From Melanocharis versteri (taxonomy: Eukaryota > Chordata > Aves > Passeriformes > Melanocharitidae): 64,000 bases of DNA. A program made the translations under genes and the position numbers. Below the pieces are notes generated by a model. It made no database searches and had not been told where the DNA came from. It saw only the letters and a list, made by a program, of their open reading frames with translations. The stretch is from positions 214,250 to 278,249 of the forward strand of contig VZTG01003234.1 in assembly GCA_013397845.1 (NCBI GenBank). The letters run 5' to 3'. Positions within the stretch are counted from its first letter, which is position 1. Each line of letters opens with the position of its first letter. This document shows positions 61,501-62,845 of the stretch, piece by piece.

Positions 61501-62355
61501 GACATAATTGCAAAACAAACCTCGCACATCATCTTCACTGAATTTTGTTCCTGTGTAACTGGGATCTGATCTTCTGAGAGCAGTACTCAAGCCAGCTTCA
61601 AGCTCACTTAAAAGTTTCTGCAGTTTGGGATCAAATGCTTTACTCCACTTCTCATCCTGTAATGAAAATTTCAAAAATTATGACTCACATGATAGAACAA
61701 TTACTATTTTCTTCCCATTAATCTTAAAAAAAATATAAAATTCAGATTGAGTGCCAACCACATGGTGGGACAATATAGCATTTTTTCCCCCTAAAGCTAA
61801 GGAAGAGCATCTCATTCTTTTCGTTTAACAATTCAGAATAATACTATAAAAAACATTTTTATCACAAAATCAAAAGTCAGCTGTTGGGTTTATAAAGGCA
61901 CTCTGAAAATGTGTGAGCTGTTTTCCACATTAACCACCACTGGACAGCATATTCCACATTTCCAGTCAGACATATGTATGACCATAATCTTCCTCTCATC
62001 CTCACTGACAGGAGCTTAAGTACTTTCTTTAACTTAGAAACTATAACTATCACCCATTGTTTAATCTCCTCAAATACTTTGGTTTCGTAACATAAAACAT
62101 TTAGCTCAGAATGAGGTAACATCCTATTGAATTCCAGTGTCTCAATATAAATCTACAAAACATTTAAACTGGTATATTGCTCACCTTCAGTAATACTGGT
62201 GCAAAAAGTTGTCGTACAGCTTGATAAAGGGTGTTGATTGGTGAATCTAGCATAGATGACACAAGAATATTACTATGAAGATTATCTTCAGTTATTACAT
62301 CAGGTCTCAGCTTAAAGAACACCAACACGTTATTCTCTGAATCAGTAGCTTCAAT
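1435..62355 (-). CDS. DYNC2H1: Cytoplasmic dynein 2 heavy chain 1, 64 coding exons, partial at both ends
   Basis: This is the motor subunit of the dynein-2 complex, an ATP-driven minus-end-directed microtubule motor that returns intraflagellar transport trains from ciliary tip to base. Its human orthologue is mutated in short-rib thoracic dysplasia (established knowledge). Spliced exons give 3278 uninterrupted codons that align almost without indels to the human protein as I remember it, from about residue 66 to 3344. In order: tail (W1-W20), linker (W21-W31), AAA1 with GPAGTGKT and CFDEF (W32-W34), AAA2 with GPSGGGKST and IICDGD (W36-W38), AAA3 with GPEGCGKG (W41-W43), AAA4 with GQSGVGRRT and LLLEDY (W48-W49), stalk and microtubule-binding tip (W53-W60), and the start of AAA5 (W61-W64). 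The P-loops fall where family numbering predicts (about 1688, 1978 and 2290). The distinct AAA3/AAA4 loops and near-identity to DYNC2H1 separate it from DYNC1H1 and axonemal chains. Exon 1, promoter and last exons are outside the window. Confidence 0.98.
1559..2701 (-). other. Intron W63-W64, featureless
   Basis: 1.1 kb. Acceptor aaccag before W64 has a weak pyrimidine tract. No transposon or exon recognised. Confidence 0.7.
2702..2800 (-). CDS. DYNC2H1: DYNC2H1 exon W63, AAA5
   Basis: 99 nt, phase 0 to 0. Reads SKVCPFLIDPSFRATEWLKT and ends TRLEVINQQ. P.LIDP...A..W(L/I) is conserved; it replaces a P-loop, since AAA5 has no ATPase site. Confidence 0.96.
3265..3650 (-). mobile_element. CR1 LINE fragment, 3' half without tail
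   Basis: The plus strand is the reverse complement of CR1 3' sequence as remembered from bird genomes (gcgtggcctcacc, gatcacctccctcgacctgctg, then caggtgcaggactgtg and gaacttcatgaggttcctgtc). It is interrupted at 3651 by the tail of a second CR1. Reading frames across it are not genes. Confidence 0.85.
3651..4110 (-). mobile_element. CR1 LINE fragment with intact 3' end
   Basis: Begins tcatagaatggcttgggttg, the reverse complement of the CR1 3' terminus. It continues through the hallmark blocks gcagggatgctactcactag, ggttgcccatggtcccatcc and cacttccagggatggggcatcc. Lies head-to-tail with the preceding fragment, in gene-sense orientation. Confidence 0.93.
4835..4878. repeat. Imperfect AT tandem repeat
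   Basis: Two near-identical copies of a roughly 22-bp unit, an (AT)n run followed by aggtcttt, in tandem, inside a wider AT-rich stretch (4740-4880). Expected to vary in length between individuals. Confidence 0.8.
5244..5353 (-). CDS. DYNC2H1: DYNC2H1 exon W62, AAA5
   Basis: 110 nt, phase 1 to 0. Reads FDLRRFLCTESEELVWKSEG and LPSDDLSIENALVILQ. The W...GLP.D..S.ENA motif is diagnostic of dynein AAA5. Confidence 0.98.
5901..6042 (-). CDS. DYNC2H1: DYNC2H1 exon W61, start of AAA5 region
   Basis: 142 nt, phase 0 to 1. Reads VSEITDDLATLPKRAQLAAA then FITYLSAAPEDQRK and WTKSAGLE. Donor A|gtaatt. LP...L.AAFI.YL is the conserved helix before AAA5. Confidence 0.96.
6043..7743 (-). other. Intron W60-W61, featureless
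   Basis: 1.7 kb with no repeat family or exon that I can recognise. The smaller intron W61-W62 (5354-5900) is likewise empty. Confidence 0.7.
7744..7870 (-). CDS. DYNC2H1: DYNC2H1 exon W60, stalk coiled coil 2
   Basis: 127 nt, phase 2 to 0. Reads FQNRTTEAAKLEAELSKAQK and LINQLDREHKRWSTQ. The L..E..RW ending is conserved across dyneins at the base of the stalk. Confidence 0.96.
7871..9253 (-). other. Intron W59-W60
   Basis: 1.4 kb. Only the AT-rich inverted repeat near 8469-8494 stands out. Confidence 0.7.
8469..8494. repeat. AT-rich perfect inverted repeat
   Basis: An 11-bp arm aaagtaatata (8469-8479) is followed by ttta and its exact reverse complement (8484-8494). Similar shorter words recur to 8530. 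A low-complexity hairpin in intron W59-W60. Confidence 0.75.
9254..9340 (-). CDS. DYNC2H1: DYNC2H1 exon W59, stalk coiled coil 2
   Basis: 87 nt, phase 2 to 2. Reads NLKKTEDRKRKLEDLL and SVGQKVLELKD. Small exon found by homology and splice sites. Confidence 0.94.
9941..10160 (-). mobile_element. CR1 LINE 3' fragment
   Basis: Starts cacaatcacagaatggttgg, then gatctagtccaacccctctg and gactccacagcctctctggc, the reverse complement of a CR1 3' end. It lies in the intron between W58 and W59, its 5' end about 45 nt beyond the W58 donor. Confidence 0.92.
10206..10327 (-). CDS. DYNC2H1: DYNC2H1 exon W58, tip into coiled coil 2
   Basis: 122 nt, phase 0 to 2. Reads NAKRASAAAAPLAAWVNANI and VLERIQPLEKEKAGLE. 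A..L..WV.A (PLAAWVNA here) marks the start of stalk coiled coil 2. A CR1 lies about 40 nt after the donor. Confidence 0.97.
10945..11068 (-). CDS. DYNC2H1: DYNC2H1 exon W57, microtubule-binding tip
   Basis: 124 nt, phase 2 to 0. Reads FLAKRSVREDIGSFDARNIP and ESVEELLYKNRASFDPK. FDxxNI is the conserved core of the dynein microtubule-binding domain. Confidence 0.97.
11237..11397 (-). CDS. DYNC2H1: DYNC2H1 exon W56, stalk into microtubule-binding tip
   Basis: 161 nt, phase 0 to 2. Reads PLVSEAKLAVGNIKPEALLE, SLRMPPDIIRDILEGVL and FDTSWVSMK. The PL..A..A(V/L)..I.......R....PP segment is the conserved entry to the dynein microtubule-binding domain. Confidence 0.97.
11398..12559 (-). other. Intron W55-W56, featureless
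   Basis: 1.2 kb of AT-rich intron without recognised features. Intron W57-W58 (10328-10944) is also empty. Confidence 0.7.
12560..12673 (-). CDS. DYNC2H1: DYNC2H1 exon W55, stalk coiled coil 1
   Basis: 114 nt, phase 0 to 0. Reads SASEQKAEMEKIKHRIAEEA and RKRKIEDELKEVQ; about half Glu/Lys/Arg, typical coiled coil. Preceded by a 2.3-kb intron. Confidence 0.96.
12674..14993 (-). other. Intron W54-W55, featureless
   Basis: 2.3 kb in the middle of the stalk coding region. Open frames of 89-115 codons on the plus strand show no domain or codon signature. No repeat family identified. Confidence 0.7.
14994..15131 (-). CDS. DYNC2H1: DYNC2H1 exon W54, stalk coiled coil 1
   Basis: 138 nt, phase 0 to 0. 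Reads AGVSKLNEAKALVDELNRKA then LLKTKQDEADAALQEIT, with leucines/alanines at heptad spacing. Confidence 0.96.
15132..16811 (-). other. Intron W53-W54, featureless
   Basis: 1.7 kb. Contains overlapping open frames on both strands around 15750-16460 (up to 162 codons), judged chance. Slightly less AT-rich at 16000-16450, possibly an old unclassified repeat. Confidence 0.6.
16812..16966 (-). CDS. DYNC2H1: DYNC2H1 exon W53, entry to stalk
   Basis: 155 nt, phase 1 to 0. Reads DSDFLKSFLAIHESCKMYG, ATPSRYMTFLHVYSTI and RRELIKRQNHLQ. P(S/R)xYMxFLxxY is the conserved dynein motif just before coiled coil 1. Confidence 0.97.
16967..18200 (-). other. Intron W52-W53, featureless
   Basis: 1.2 kb, AT-rich, no recognised repeats or exons. 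Confidence 0.7.
18201..18282 (-). CDS. DYNC2H1: DYNC2H1 exon W52, short variable Lys-rich linker
   Basis: 82 nt, phase 0 to 1, the smallest exon here. Reads IPEMLLCDSDEQERTGKT and KEVKKKHS. IPEML matches human, while the rest is a lysine/glutamate-rich stretch that diverges and is a few residues shorter. It sits between AAA4 and the region leading into the stalk. Confidence 0.9.
18640..19260. repeat. GC-rich interspersed repeat, family not identified
   Basis: Far more GC-rich than flanking intron, with internal repeats of a gctgcagggg-type unit (18840-18930) and blocks such as cctggagcacctcctacccc, gttatcccagaggcactgcc and gggggaagcttctggcagcc. I have seen closely similar blocks dispersed in bird genomes, probably LTR- or LINE-derived, but cannot name the family. 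The open frames here (up to 134 codons on the plus strand) lack recognisable domains. Confidence 0.55.
19571..19713 (-). CDS. DYNC2H1: DYNC2H1 exon W51, AAA4 sensor region
   Basis: 143 nt, phase 1 to 0. Reads IQQNLHVVLIMDSTNLNFTI, CESNPALYKKCHVLWMETW and ends SMKK. NLHVVL.M is the AAA4 sensor I strand; the NPAL..KC motif follows, as in other dyneins. Confidence 0.97.
20531..20644 (-). CDS. DYNC2H1: DYNC2H1 exon W50, AAA4
   Basis: 114 nt, phase 1 to 1. Completes GEVPGLYKIEELEPLL and ends GPIFNYFTY plus one base. Donor C|gtatgt. Found by homology and splice sites. Confidence 0.95.
21632..21740 (-). CDS. DYNC2H1: DYNC2H1 exon W49, AAA4 Walker B
   Basis: 109 nt, phase 0 to 1. Reads VMELAGIEAQQVVLLLEDYQ then FVHSTFLEMVNSLLSS. 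The Walker B is VVLLLEDYQF; FLExxNSLLxxGE is a dynein AAA4 signature. Confidence 0.98.
21798..21836 (-). mobile_element. Very short CR1 3' terminal fragment
   Basis: About 39 nt matching the CR1 terminal block (atcctgagttggaagggacc, then acaaggatcat). The same block recurs at 52344-52390. It lies just beyond the W49 acceptor, in intronic sequence. Confidence 0.75.
22531..22779 (-). CDS. DYNC2H1: DYNC2H1 exon W48, AAA4 Walker A
   Basis: 249 nt, phase 0 to 0. Contains DILLFHEVLSYMSKVDRVL, the loop LLLAGQSGVGRRTVTSL and YELKQFKNDLKY. The loop has Arg-Arg-Thr where the canonical sequence has Lys-Ser/Thr. Human, as recalled, has GRSGVGRRT. Confidence 0.98.
22780..23960 (-). other. Intron W47-W48, featureless
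   Basis: 1.2 kb AT-rich. The acceptor of W48 follows a T-rich tract. No mobile element identified. Confidence 0.7.
23961..24085 (-). CDS. DYNC2H1: DYNC2H1 exon W47, pre-AAA4
   Basis: 125 nt, phase 1 to 0. Reads DTFYVTWGACRESFITPGQA and GRLNSTDLTDVIQK. Confidence 0.95.
24205..24372 (-). CDS. DYNC2H1: DYNC2H1 exon W46, AAA3-AAA4 connector
   Basis: 168 nt, phase 1 to 1. Contains VLEVLAYEARRLFRDRIVG and VFQGDWGSDVLDNMA. The W(H/A)YEA..R(L/V)FxDR motif is typical of dyneins. Confidence 0.97.
24373..26942 (-). other. Introns flanking W45, featureless
   Basis: Introns 24373-25607 and 25711-26942. They contain a short duplication of tattaaaacaag near 24580-24612 and an A/C-rich stretch near 25265-25310. 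No gene. Confidence 0.65.
25608..25710 (-). CDS. DYNC2H1: DYNC2H1 exon W45, AAA3 C-terminal part
   Basis: 103 nt, phase 0 to 1. Reads VRAKFTVDDHSHYLFTPCIL and TQWVLGLFRYDLEG. HYxFTPxxLTQW is conserved in dyneins (HYxFxxRDLSR in others). Confidence 0.96.
26943..27087 (-). CDS. DYNC2H1: DYNC2H1 exon W44, AAA3 C-terminal part
   Basis: 145 nt, phase 2 to 0. Reads YPEREQLQTIYSAYLEPVLQ and ends GSMVQIYEQ. Donor gtatgg. Found by homology and splice sites. Confidence 0.95.
27611..27762 (-). CDS. DYNC2H1: DYNC2H1 exon W43, AAA3 sensor region
   Basis: 152 nt, phase 0 to 2. Reads VLTYQGFYHENLEWVGLENI and VASMSAGGTLGRHKLTSRFT. The RFTSIVRL segment resembles the conserved RFTR..R of other dyneins. Confidence 0.96.
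27930..28215 (-). mobile_element. CR1 LINE internal fragment
   Basis: Contains gaacaccctctgggcctggg, ccagctttcaacccactt, tcaatggtcttagtgaagtcc and ggtagacta, then ggtgaatccatgctgact. This is the reverse complement of the CR1 region upstream of the 3' UTR, as remembered. Boundaries are approximate. Confidence 0.85.
28449..28695 (-). CDS. DYNC2H1: DYNC2H1 exon W42, AAA3 Walker B region
   Basis: 247 nt, phase 2 to 0. Contains MLLHYAFSQLRSTQIATVHC, NTGRVYRPKDCERLVLYLKD and INLPKPDKWGTS. The Walker B is LVLYLKDINLP, with Lys-Asp where canonical loops have Asp-Glu/Asp. Confidence 0.98.
28696..30525 (-). other. Introns flanking W41, featureless
   Basis: Introns 28696-29342 and 29603-30525 show no recognisable repeat or exon. 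Confidence 0.65.
29343..29602 (-). CDS. DYNC2H1: DYNC2H1 exon W41, AAA3 Walker A
   Basis: 260 nt, phase 0 to 2. Contains FSWARESPPDPRKPLDTYY, TLPVIQTPDMQRGLDYF and the loop LLVGPEGCGKG. The last loop position is Gly instead of Ser/Thr. Human, as I recall it, also has GCGKG, so this is a dynein-2 trait rather than damage. Confidence 0.98.
30526..30681 (-). CDS. DYNC2H1: DYNC2H1 exon W40, AAA2-AAA3 connector
   Basis: 156 nt, phase 0 to 0. Reads NDFVVETSLVGTVMNGLSHL and INLLRGLGGNLNMKSRQEF, ending AKE. Nearly identical to human. Confidence 0.97.
30682..32233 (-). other. Intron W39-W40
   Basis: 1.55 kb with one plus-strand CR1 (31934-32100). A direct repeat of attgtaaatttaaat near 31396-31426. 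Otherwise plain. Confidence 0.75.
31934..32100 (+). mobile_element. CR1 LINE 3' fragment, antisense to gene
   Basis: Direct-strand CR1 3' end: gccaagcctgccagagt, caagaagggtttggacagcg, then gtgagtcccttccaactcag and attctacaattctgtaattctat. The tail ends at 32100, about 130 nt from exon W39. Confidence 0.92.
32234..32363 (-). CDS. DYNC2H1: DYNC2H1 exon W39, AAA2 C-terminal part
   Basis: 130 nt, phase 2 to 0. Encodes DEDTDLNALIKSWLRSQP and ENWIGDYFEKALNWVVKK. Donor gttagt is non-consensus at +3. A plus-oriented CR1 lies 130 nt into the following intron. Confidence 0.94.
32726..32933 (-). CDS. DYNC2H1: DYNC2H1 exon W38, AAA2 Walker B
   Basis: 208 nt, phase 1 to 2. Contains SWIICDGDIDPEWIESLNSV, LTMPSGERIQFG and FETHDLSCASPATISRMGM. 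In this Walker B the usual acidic pair is D-G-D, as in other dynein AAA2 modules. Confidence 0.98.
33268..33532 (-). CDS. DYNC2H1: DYNC2H1 exon W37, AAA2 Walker A
   Basis: 265 nt, phase 0 to 1. Contains the P-loop VIVGPSGGGKSTLWRML, YTMNPKAMPRHQLLG and DTREWSDGVLT. AAA2 binds but is thought not to hydrolyse ATP in dyneins. The human loop as recalled has Ala for the second Gly (GPSGAGKS). Confidence 0.98.
33858..33884. repeat. Short tandem duplication
   Basis: The word gctagcgaaaac occurs twice, separated by one base, in the intron between W36 and W37. It contains CpG and lies in otherwise unique sequence. Confidence 0.75.
34202..34401 (-). CDS. DYNC2H1: DYNC2H1 exon W36, start of AAA2
   Basis: 200 nt, phase 1 to 0. 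Contains ESHIVVQALRLNTTSKLTF, KDVFPGTDSKDVEYAEL and ends EIISTQ. Frame closes exactly with W37. Confidence 0.97.
35262..35377 (-). CDS. DYNC2H1: DYNC2H1 exon W35, AAA1-AAA2 junction
   Basis: 116 nt, phase 2 to 1. Reads ELLTPQQHYDWGLRALKTVL and ends KSDAKQE plus one base. HYDWGLRA(L/I)K is a signature of all dynein heavy chains. Confidence 0.98.
35952..36175 (-). CDS. DYNC2H1: DYNC2H1 exon W34, AAA1 sensor region
   Basis: 224 nt, phase 0 to 2. Contains GIFITLNPAGKGYGGRQKLP (sensor I), LFRPVAMTHPDNELIAE and GFKDAKILGRKL. The N-P-GYxGRxxLP arrangement is diagnostic of dynein AAA1. Confidence 0.99.
36313..36495 (-). CDS. DYNC2H1: DYNC2H1 exon W33, AAA1 Walker B
   Basis: 183 nt, phase 0 to 0. 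Contains GIDVKSMGRIFVGLVKCGAW, the Walker B CFDEFNRLEE and SAVSMQVQTIQHAL. The Asp-Glu pair of CFDEF coordinates Mg and activates water. Confidence 0.99.
36640..36760. repeat. AT-rich simple repeat (ATA/ACT units)
   Basis: Irregular aataatacta, ctactacta and ttataatata units in the short intron between W32 and W33 (36496-36816). Low complexity, a likely microsatellite. Confidence 0.75.
36817..36999 (-). CDS. DYNC2H1: DYNC2H1 exon W32, AAA1 Walker A
   Basis: 183 nt, phase 0 to 0, 61 codons. Contains LVYTPLTDKCYLTLTQAM, the catalytic P-loop GPAGTGKTES and GRQVLVFNCDE. AAA1 is the main ATP-hydrolysing site in dyneins. Almost identical to human, except ISP replacing NAS near the start. Confidence 0.99.
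37479..37681 (-). CDS. DYNC2H1: DYNC2H1 exon W31, end of linker before AAA1
   Basis: 203 nt, phase 1 to 0. Contains LKALILDIIHNIDVVKQL, DWAWKKQLRFY and YTYEYQ. WxWxxQLRFY and YxYEY are conserved dynein motifs just before AAA1. Confidence 0.97.
37682..39208 (-). other. Intron W30-W31
   Basis: 1.5 kb. Only the polypurine tract (37915-37990) is notable. Confidence 0.75.
37915..37990. repeat. Polypurine (GA/GGA) microsatellite tract
   Basis: Almost uninterrupted purines on the plus strand (gggggagaggg, then agagggagagggagagagag), so the transcript carries a C/U-rich tract. It lies about 235-310 nt upstream of the W31 acceptor (37681), upstream of the normal pyrimidine tract. Confidence 0.85.
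39209..39359 (-). CDS. DYNC2H1: DYNC2H1 exon W30, linker
   Basis: 151 nt, phase 0 to 1. Reads ILSLAEQILFTEDVESAIKN and ends EDTGST plus one base. Found by homology and splice sites. Confidence 0.95.
39866..39985 (-). CDS. DYNC2H1: DYNC2H1 exon W29, linker
   Basis: 120 nt, phase 0 to 0. Reads VWLNSLASEMKETLKKMLID and ends DPSLFPSQ. Confidence 0.96.
40074..40186 (-). CDS. DYNC2H1: DYNC2H1 exon W28, linker
   Basis: 113 nt, phase 1 to 0. Reads GINSVSFDEEFKYIVAMKSV and ends KVLLSNDVE. Next intron only 88 nt (39986-40073). Confidence 0.96.
40342..40459 (-). CDS. DYNC2H1: DYNC2H1 exon W27, linker
   Basis: 118 nt, phase 0 to 1. Reads EKRSAFPRFYFVGDDDLLEI and LGQSTNPLVIQSHLKKLF. FPRFYF(V/I)xDxxLLE is the classic dynein linker motif. 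The 90-nt intron before it is among the shortest here. Confidence 0.98.
40550..40682 (-). CDS. DYNC2H1: DYNC2H1 exon W26, linker
   Basis: 133 nt, phase 2 to 0. Reads SIMSDIKSDNRITSLNARAG and LDQLQRCQKSLNEFLE. The QKSLNEFLE end is conserved across dyneins. Confidence 0.96.
41414..41796 (-). CDS. DYNC2H1: DYNC2H1 exon W25, linker, largest exon
   Basis: 383 nt, phase 0 to 2, the longest exon here. Contains REALRELELWGVGAIFTLTD, LLQSLKDSPYYKGFEDKV, NQIQRKWVYLEPIFGRGALP and RFNRVDENF. QRKWVYLEPIF is a hallmark of dynein heavy-chain linkers. Confidence 0.99.
41972..42142 (-). CDS. DYNC2H1: DYNC2H1 exon W24, linker
   Basis: 171 nt, phase 0 to 0. Contains YVRGEHLSPDHWLDLFRLLG and LFGDLLKVTDAIIEKAMELK. 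Characteristic of the dynein linker (DHC_N2) region. Confidence 0.97.
42537..42675 (-). mobile_element. CR1 LINE 3' fragment beside a splice donor
   Basis: Begins catagaatcacagaattatt, then gaaaatgaccttagagatca, gggcagggacatcttccact and ggttgcccaaagccccaccc. It starts about 14 nt after the W23 donor (42689/42688) in transcript direction. Confidence 0.93.
42689..42803 (-). CDS. DYNC2H1: DYNC2H1 exon W23, linker
   Basis: 115 nt, phase 2 to 0. Reads SKIYLFEEFLFNWHDKLRKM and ends KEVDKYK. Donor gtaaga, with a CR1 fragment starting about 14 nt into the intron. Confidence 0.95.
42895..43050 (-). CDS. DYNC2H1: DYNC2H1 exon W22, linker
   Basis: 156 nt, phase 2 to 2. Reads EECHHFKLEEPDLSLSEAV and GFQEKAKEDWITF. 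The next intron is 91 nt (42804-42894). Confidence 0.96.
43051..44863 (-). other. Introns flanking W21, featureless
   Basis: Introns 43051-43877 and 44084-44863. Plus-strand open frames of about 100 codons near 44043-44521 have no recognisable content. Confidence 0.65.
43878..44083 (-). CDS. DYNC2H1: DYNC2H1 exon W21, tail-to-linker transition
   Basis: 206 nt, phase 0 to 2. Contains KFKARWDQLKPSDDVIETGD and IKEKKKEFDELKTVKEKL. Highly charged helix. Confidence 0.96.
44864..45013 (-). CDS. DYNC2H1: DYNC2H1 exon W20, end of tail
   Basis: 150 nt, phase 0 to 0. Reads VFLLFQEAEDKNKLLRTVAG and ends LMMESHQLMIAEQ. Preceded by a 2.8-kb intron (45014-47799), the largest between coding exons in the window. 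Confidence 0.95.
45014..46489 (-). other. First half of intron W19-W20, possible unclassified old repeat
   Basis: The stretch about 45830-46380 is less AT-rich and reads like degraded repeat sequence, but I cannot assign it. It abuts the ancient CR1 that fills the other half of this intron. Confidence 0.45.
46490..47725 (+). mobile_element. Ancient CR1/L3-like LINE, 3' portion, antisense to gene
   Basis: Heavily diverged, but in order it keeps recognisable blocks of old CR1/L3 elements: a frame remnant near ccaaaaagcttttaataca; gggtaaaagacagaaaacag; an atgataaagtttactgatgatac block; a gaaaagattagattaactaacac block; and a terminal block with gctacatgggctactgccct and gaccctatgtg. Many stops mean it is dead. 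Age and diffuse ends limit precision. Confidence 0.7.
47800..47927 (-). CDS. DYNC2H1: DYNC2H1 exon W19, tail
   Basis: 128 nt, phase 1 to 0. Reads AHLCDISTFLTDAMETLVIR and ends LSLHERKEG. Donor GGG|gtaaga. An ancient CR1 lies within about 75 nt downstream of this donor, in antisense. Confidence 0.94.
49203..49318 (-). CDS. DYNC2H1: DYNC2H1 exon W18, tail
   Basis: 116 nt, phase 2 to 1. Encodes TIRIDCLTVNCNPVKTVIDD and ends LRKSIQ plus one base. Found by homology and splice sites. Confidence 0.94.
49840..49885. repeat. Short irregular tandem repeat of a gagtatc unit
   Basis: The word gagtatc occurs four times within about 45 nt (cgagtatctt, gagtatctgagtatcctg, gagtatcctc) in the intron between W17 and W18. 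Confidence 0.7.
50611..50738 (-). CDS. DYNC2H1: DYNC2H1 exon W17, tail
   Basis: 128 nt, phase 0 to 2. Reads EWVVIGQVDMEPLV and DWEKNFKALKVRGKEAERLP. The following intron begins gtatag. Confidence 0.96.
51197..51425 (-). CDS. DYNC2H1: DYNC2H1 exon W16, tail
   Basis: 229 nt, phase 2 to 0. Contains QGRLQFRPAFEEVRARYYRE, FISIPNQFRGVSEAEDES and FSKAEDLFRRL. The C-terminal DASNQF differs from human at several positions. Confidence 0.96.
51514..51653 (-). CDS. DYNC2H1: DYNC2H1 exon W15, tail
   Basis: 140 nt, phase 0 to 2. Reads GFKSSDMKPWRRHWNHQLY and LEHQYQMGLEALNENLPE. The split codon AA|G gives Lys. Follows the 2.15-kb GC-AG intron. Confidence 0.96.
51768..51945 (+). mobile_element. CR1 LINE 3' fragment, antisense to gene
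   Basis: Direct-strand CR1: ggcaccaagccagtcagagt, aaggaccatctggacaac, then gggagttggactcgatggtc and ctcttctaagagtttttgat. It lies in the GC-AG intron between W14 and W15, about 115 nt from the W15 acceptor. Confidence 0.88.
52344..52480 (-). mobile_element. CR1 LINE 3' fragment
   Basis: Begins atcacagaatattctgagtt, continues ggaagggacccacaaggatc and agtccaactcttaagtg, with a diverged remainder. It is opposite in orientation to the CR1 at 51768-51945, so the transcribed intron contains related sequences in inverse arrangement. Confidence 0.88.
53307..53346 (+). mobile_element. Short CR1 3' terminal fragment
   Basis: ttaagggtcttttccaacct followed by aacgattctatgattctg is the CR1 terminal block with its octamer tail. 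Third CR1 piece in the same intron. Confidence 0.85.
53801..53899 (-). CDS. DYNC2H1: DYNC2H1 exon W14, tail, with GC splice donor
   Basis: 99 nt, phase 0 to 0, 33 codons. Reads VISLMNIDLLRQQQRWKEGL and ends ASLESQ. The donor is CAG|gcaggg, a GC rather than GT site. The frame and homology to W15 require this junction. The nearest GT, five bases further, would shift the frame. Confidence 0.93.
54010..54162 (-). CDS. DYNC2H1: DYNC2H1 exon W13, tail
   Basis: 153 nt, phase 0 to 0. Reads HSKSGPGGKAQITWDNPREL, then IQKLQAAAERLSTENRKL, ending NFIQK. Helical, charged. Confidence 0.96.
54652..54747 (-). CDS. DYNC2H1: DYNC2H1 exon W12, tail
   Basis: 96 nt, phase 0 to 0, 32 codons. Reads VAHFYNSIDQQMIGSQ and ends AFEQIIK; almost identical to human. 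Donor gtgaaa. Confidence 0.97.
55351..55546 (-). CDS. DYNC2H1: DYNC2H1 exon W11, tail
   Basis: 196 nt, phase 2 to 0. Contains YSDRLVTLLREVRQLSALGF and AQKFCKQAVILKQ. The 1.36-kb intron before it (55547-56904) shows no repeat I could classify beyond a T-rich run near 56070-56095. Confidence 0.97.
56905..57080 (-). CDS. DYNC2H1: DYNC2H1 exon W10, tail
   Basis: 176 nt, phase 0 to 2. Reads VNDSMKLAEALLSDL and EQEQFDDWSRNIQSEL. The split codon TG|T restores a Cys matching human SGLC. Confidence 0.97.
58223..58347 (-). CDS. DYNC2H1: DYNC2H1 exon W9, tail
   Basis: 125 nt, phase 1 to 0. Contains SGPLSGKNLSEVVNNIVW and ends QQLELK; the SGPLSGKNLSEVVN stretch is invariant against human as recalled. 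Confidence 0.97.
58500..58611 (-). CDS. DYNC2H1: DYNC2H1 exon W8, tail
   Basis: 112 nt, phase 0 to 1. Reads LLQIFQKHKELIKHPN and ends LQDYVK plus one base. Charged helical segment. Donor gtattt is weaker than consensus. Confidence 0.94.
58793..58906 (-). CDS. DYNC2H1: DYNC2H1 exon W7, tail
   Basis: 114 nt, phase 0 to 0. Reads PLWKAAVSQYERIIAPA and ends EIQDSPQQ. Found by homology and splice sites. Confidence 0.95.
59000..59134 (-). CDS. DYNC2H1: DYNC2H1 exon W6, tail
   Basis: 135 nt, phase 0 to 0. Reads VLTVRTLHEKLTFFLPAGE and ends NPVHYNPYTE. The intron after it is only 93 nt (58907-58999). Confidence 0.95.
59371..59603 (-). CDS. DYNC2H1: DYNC2H1 exon W5, tail
   Basis: 233 nt, phase 1 to 0, 78 codons. 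Contains LNLWEDTFHS, ICEQWVSACEYLTGQLWQ and HPWKSEKYFPE, ending KRLDE. Strongly conserved tryptophan-rich tail segment. Confidence 0.97.
59918..59931. repeat. Short (CA)n microsatellite
   Basis: A run of about seven CA units (tcacacacacacacat) in the intron between W4 and W5. Confidence 0.7.
60381..60525 (-). CDS. DYNC2H1: DYNC2H1 exon W4, tail
   Basis: 145 nt, phase 0 to 1. Encodes DYYNLDTLSLFEVVDLVE and ends NLLDVI plus one base. The acceptor follows an uninterrupted run of T on the minus strand. No single long ORF covers it, so it was found by homology and splice sites. Confidence 0.94.
61086..61204 (-). CDS. DYNC2H1: DYNC2H1 exon W3, tail
   Basis: 119 nt, phase 1 to 0. Contains TPTDEFQFWRE and ends FEDIAK. 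Donor gtatgt. Confidence 0.96.
61521..61656 (-). CDS. DYNC2H1: DYNC2H1 exon W2, tail
   Basis: 136 nt, phase 0 to 1. Reads DEKWSKAFDPKLQKLL and ends EDDVR plus one base. Very close to the human segment DQEWSRNFDPKLQNLL. Donor gtttgt lacks the usual purine at position +3, so it is a weaker site. Confidence 0.96.
62185..62355 (-). CDS. DYNC2H1: DYNC2H1 exon W1 (probably exon 2), tail
   Basis: 171 nt, phase 0 to 0, codons 1-57 of the assembled product, starting IEATDSEN and ending APVLLK. Equivalent to human residues from about 66, so it is probably the second coding exon. Acceptor ttacag, donor gtgagc. No upstream exon is visible between here and 64000. Confidence 0.95.
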
Positions 62356-62617
62356 CTGTAATAATCAAGAAGACAGGATTCGTTTAGAAAGCTGTTACTG
62401 ACTGTATATCAGACTAAATTACATTCACCACTTACACAAACAATTTGCATCAAGAAAAAAATATAAAATACCATATTACTCTCTCCGGGTTCTGAGAAAA
62501 TTCTGGTAGTATCTGATTCGCAGAAAATTAAAATTTTTATGATACTCATTTCTGAGTCCATAGGAACCTGACTTCCAACATCAAATACATAAAGCCTTGT
62601 ACAGCTTACAATATCTG

Positions 62618-62845
62618 TAAATACCATAATTTCTTACTATAGTTTGAAAACTCTGCTTACCACTTTCTCTGGAAAAAACAGAAACTCTGTCTTGTGCCTA
62701 GAGAAACTAAGGATGAAGTGTATTTTTTAATTGCATTTTTATGCTACATACCTTTGGGAATAGTTTTCTATATATTCTAAATACTCTGTATGGTTTTCCT
62801 GAGTTTGTAAGTATATTACTCTATTCATAGATTTCTCAGAAACAG
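62618..62845. repeat. Copy A of a 228-bp near-identical duplication
   Basis: Matches 63455-63682 base for base with about four mismatches and no indels. Ends exactly at an ambiguous N (62846). Best read as one end of an unresolved assembly overlap rather than a biological tandem repeat. Confidence 0.93.

Larger units (their letters stand above)
59604..62184 (-). other. Introns W1-W5
   Basis: Introns 59604-60380, 60526-61085, 61205-61520 and 61657-62184. A short CA run is present at about 59918. No repeat family recognised. Confidence 0.65.

Noticed and set aside
62409..62627. 72-codon minus-strand frame just upstream of W1, considered as exon 1
   Set aside because: The translated sequence shows no similarity to the DYNC2H1 N terminus, and no in-frame phase-0 donor joins it to W1.
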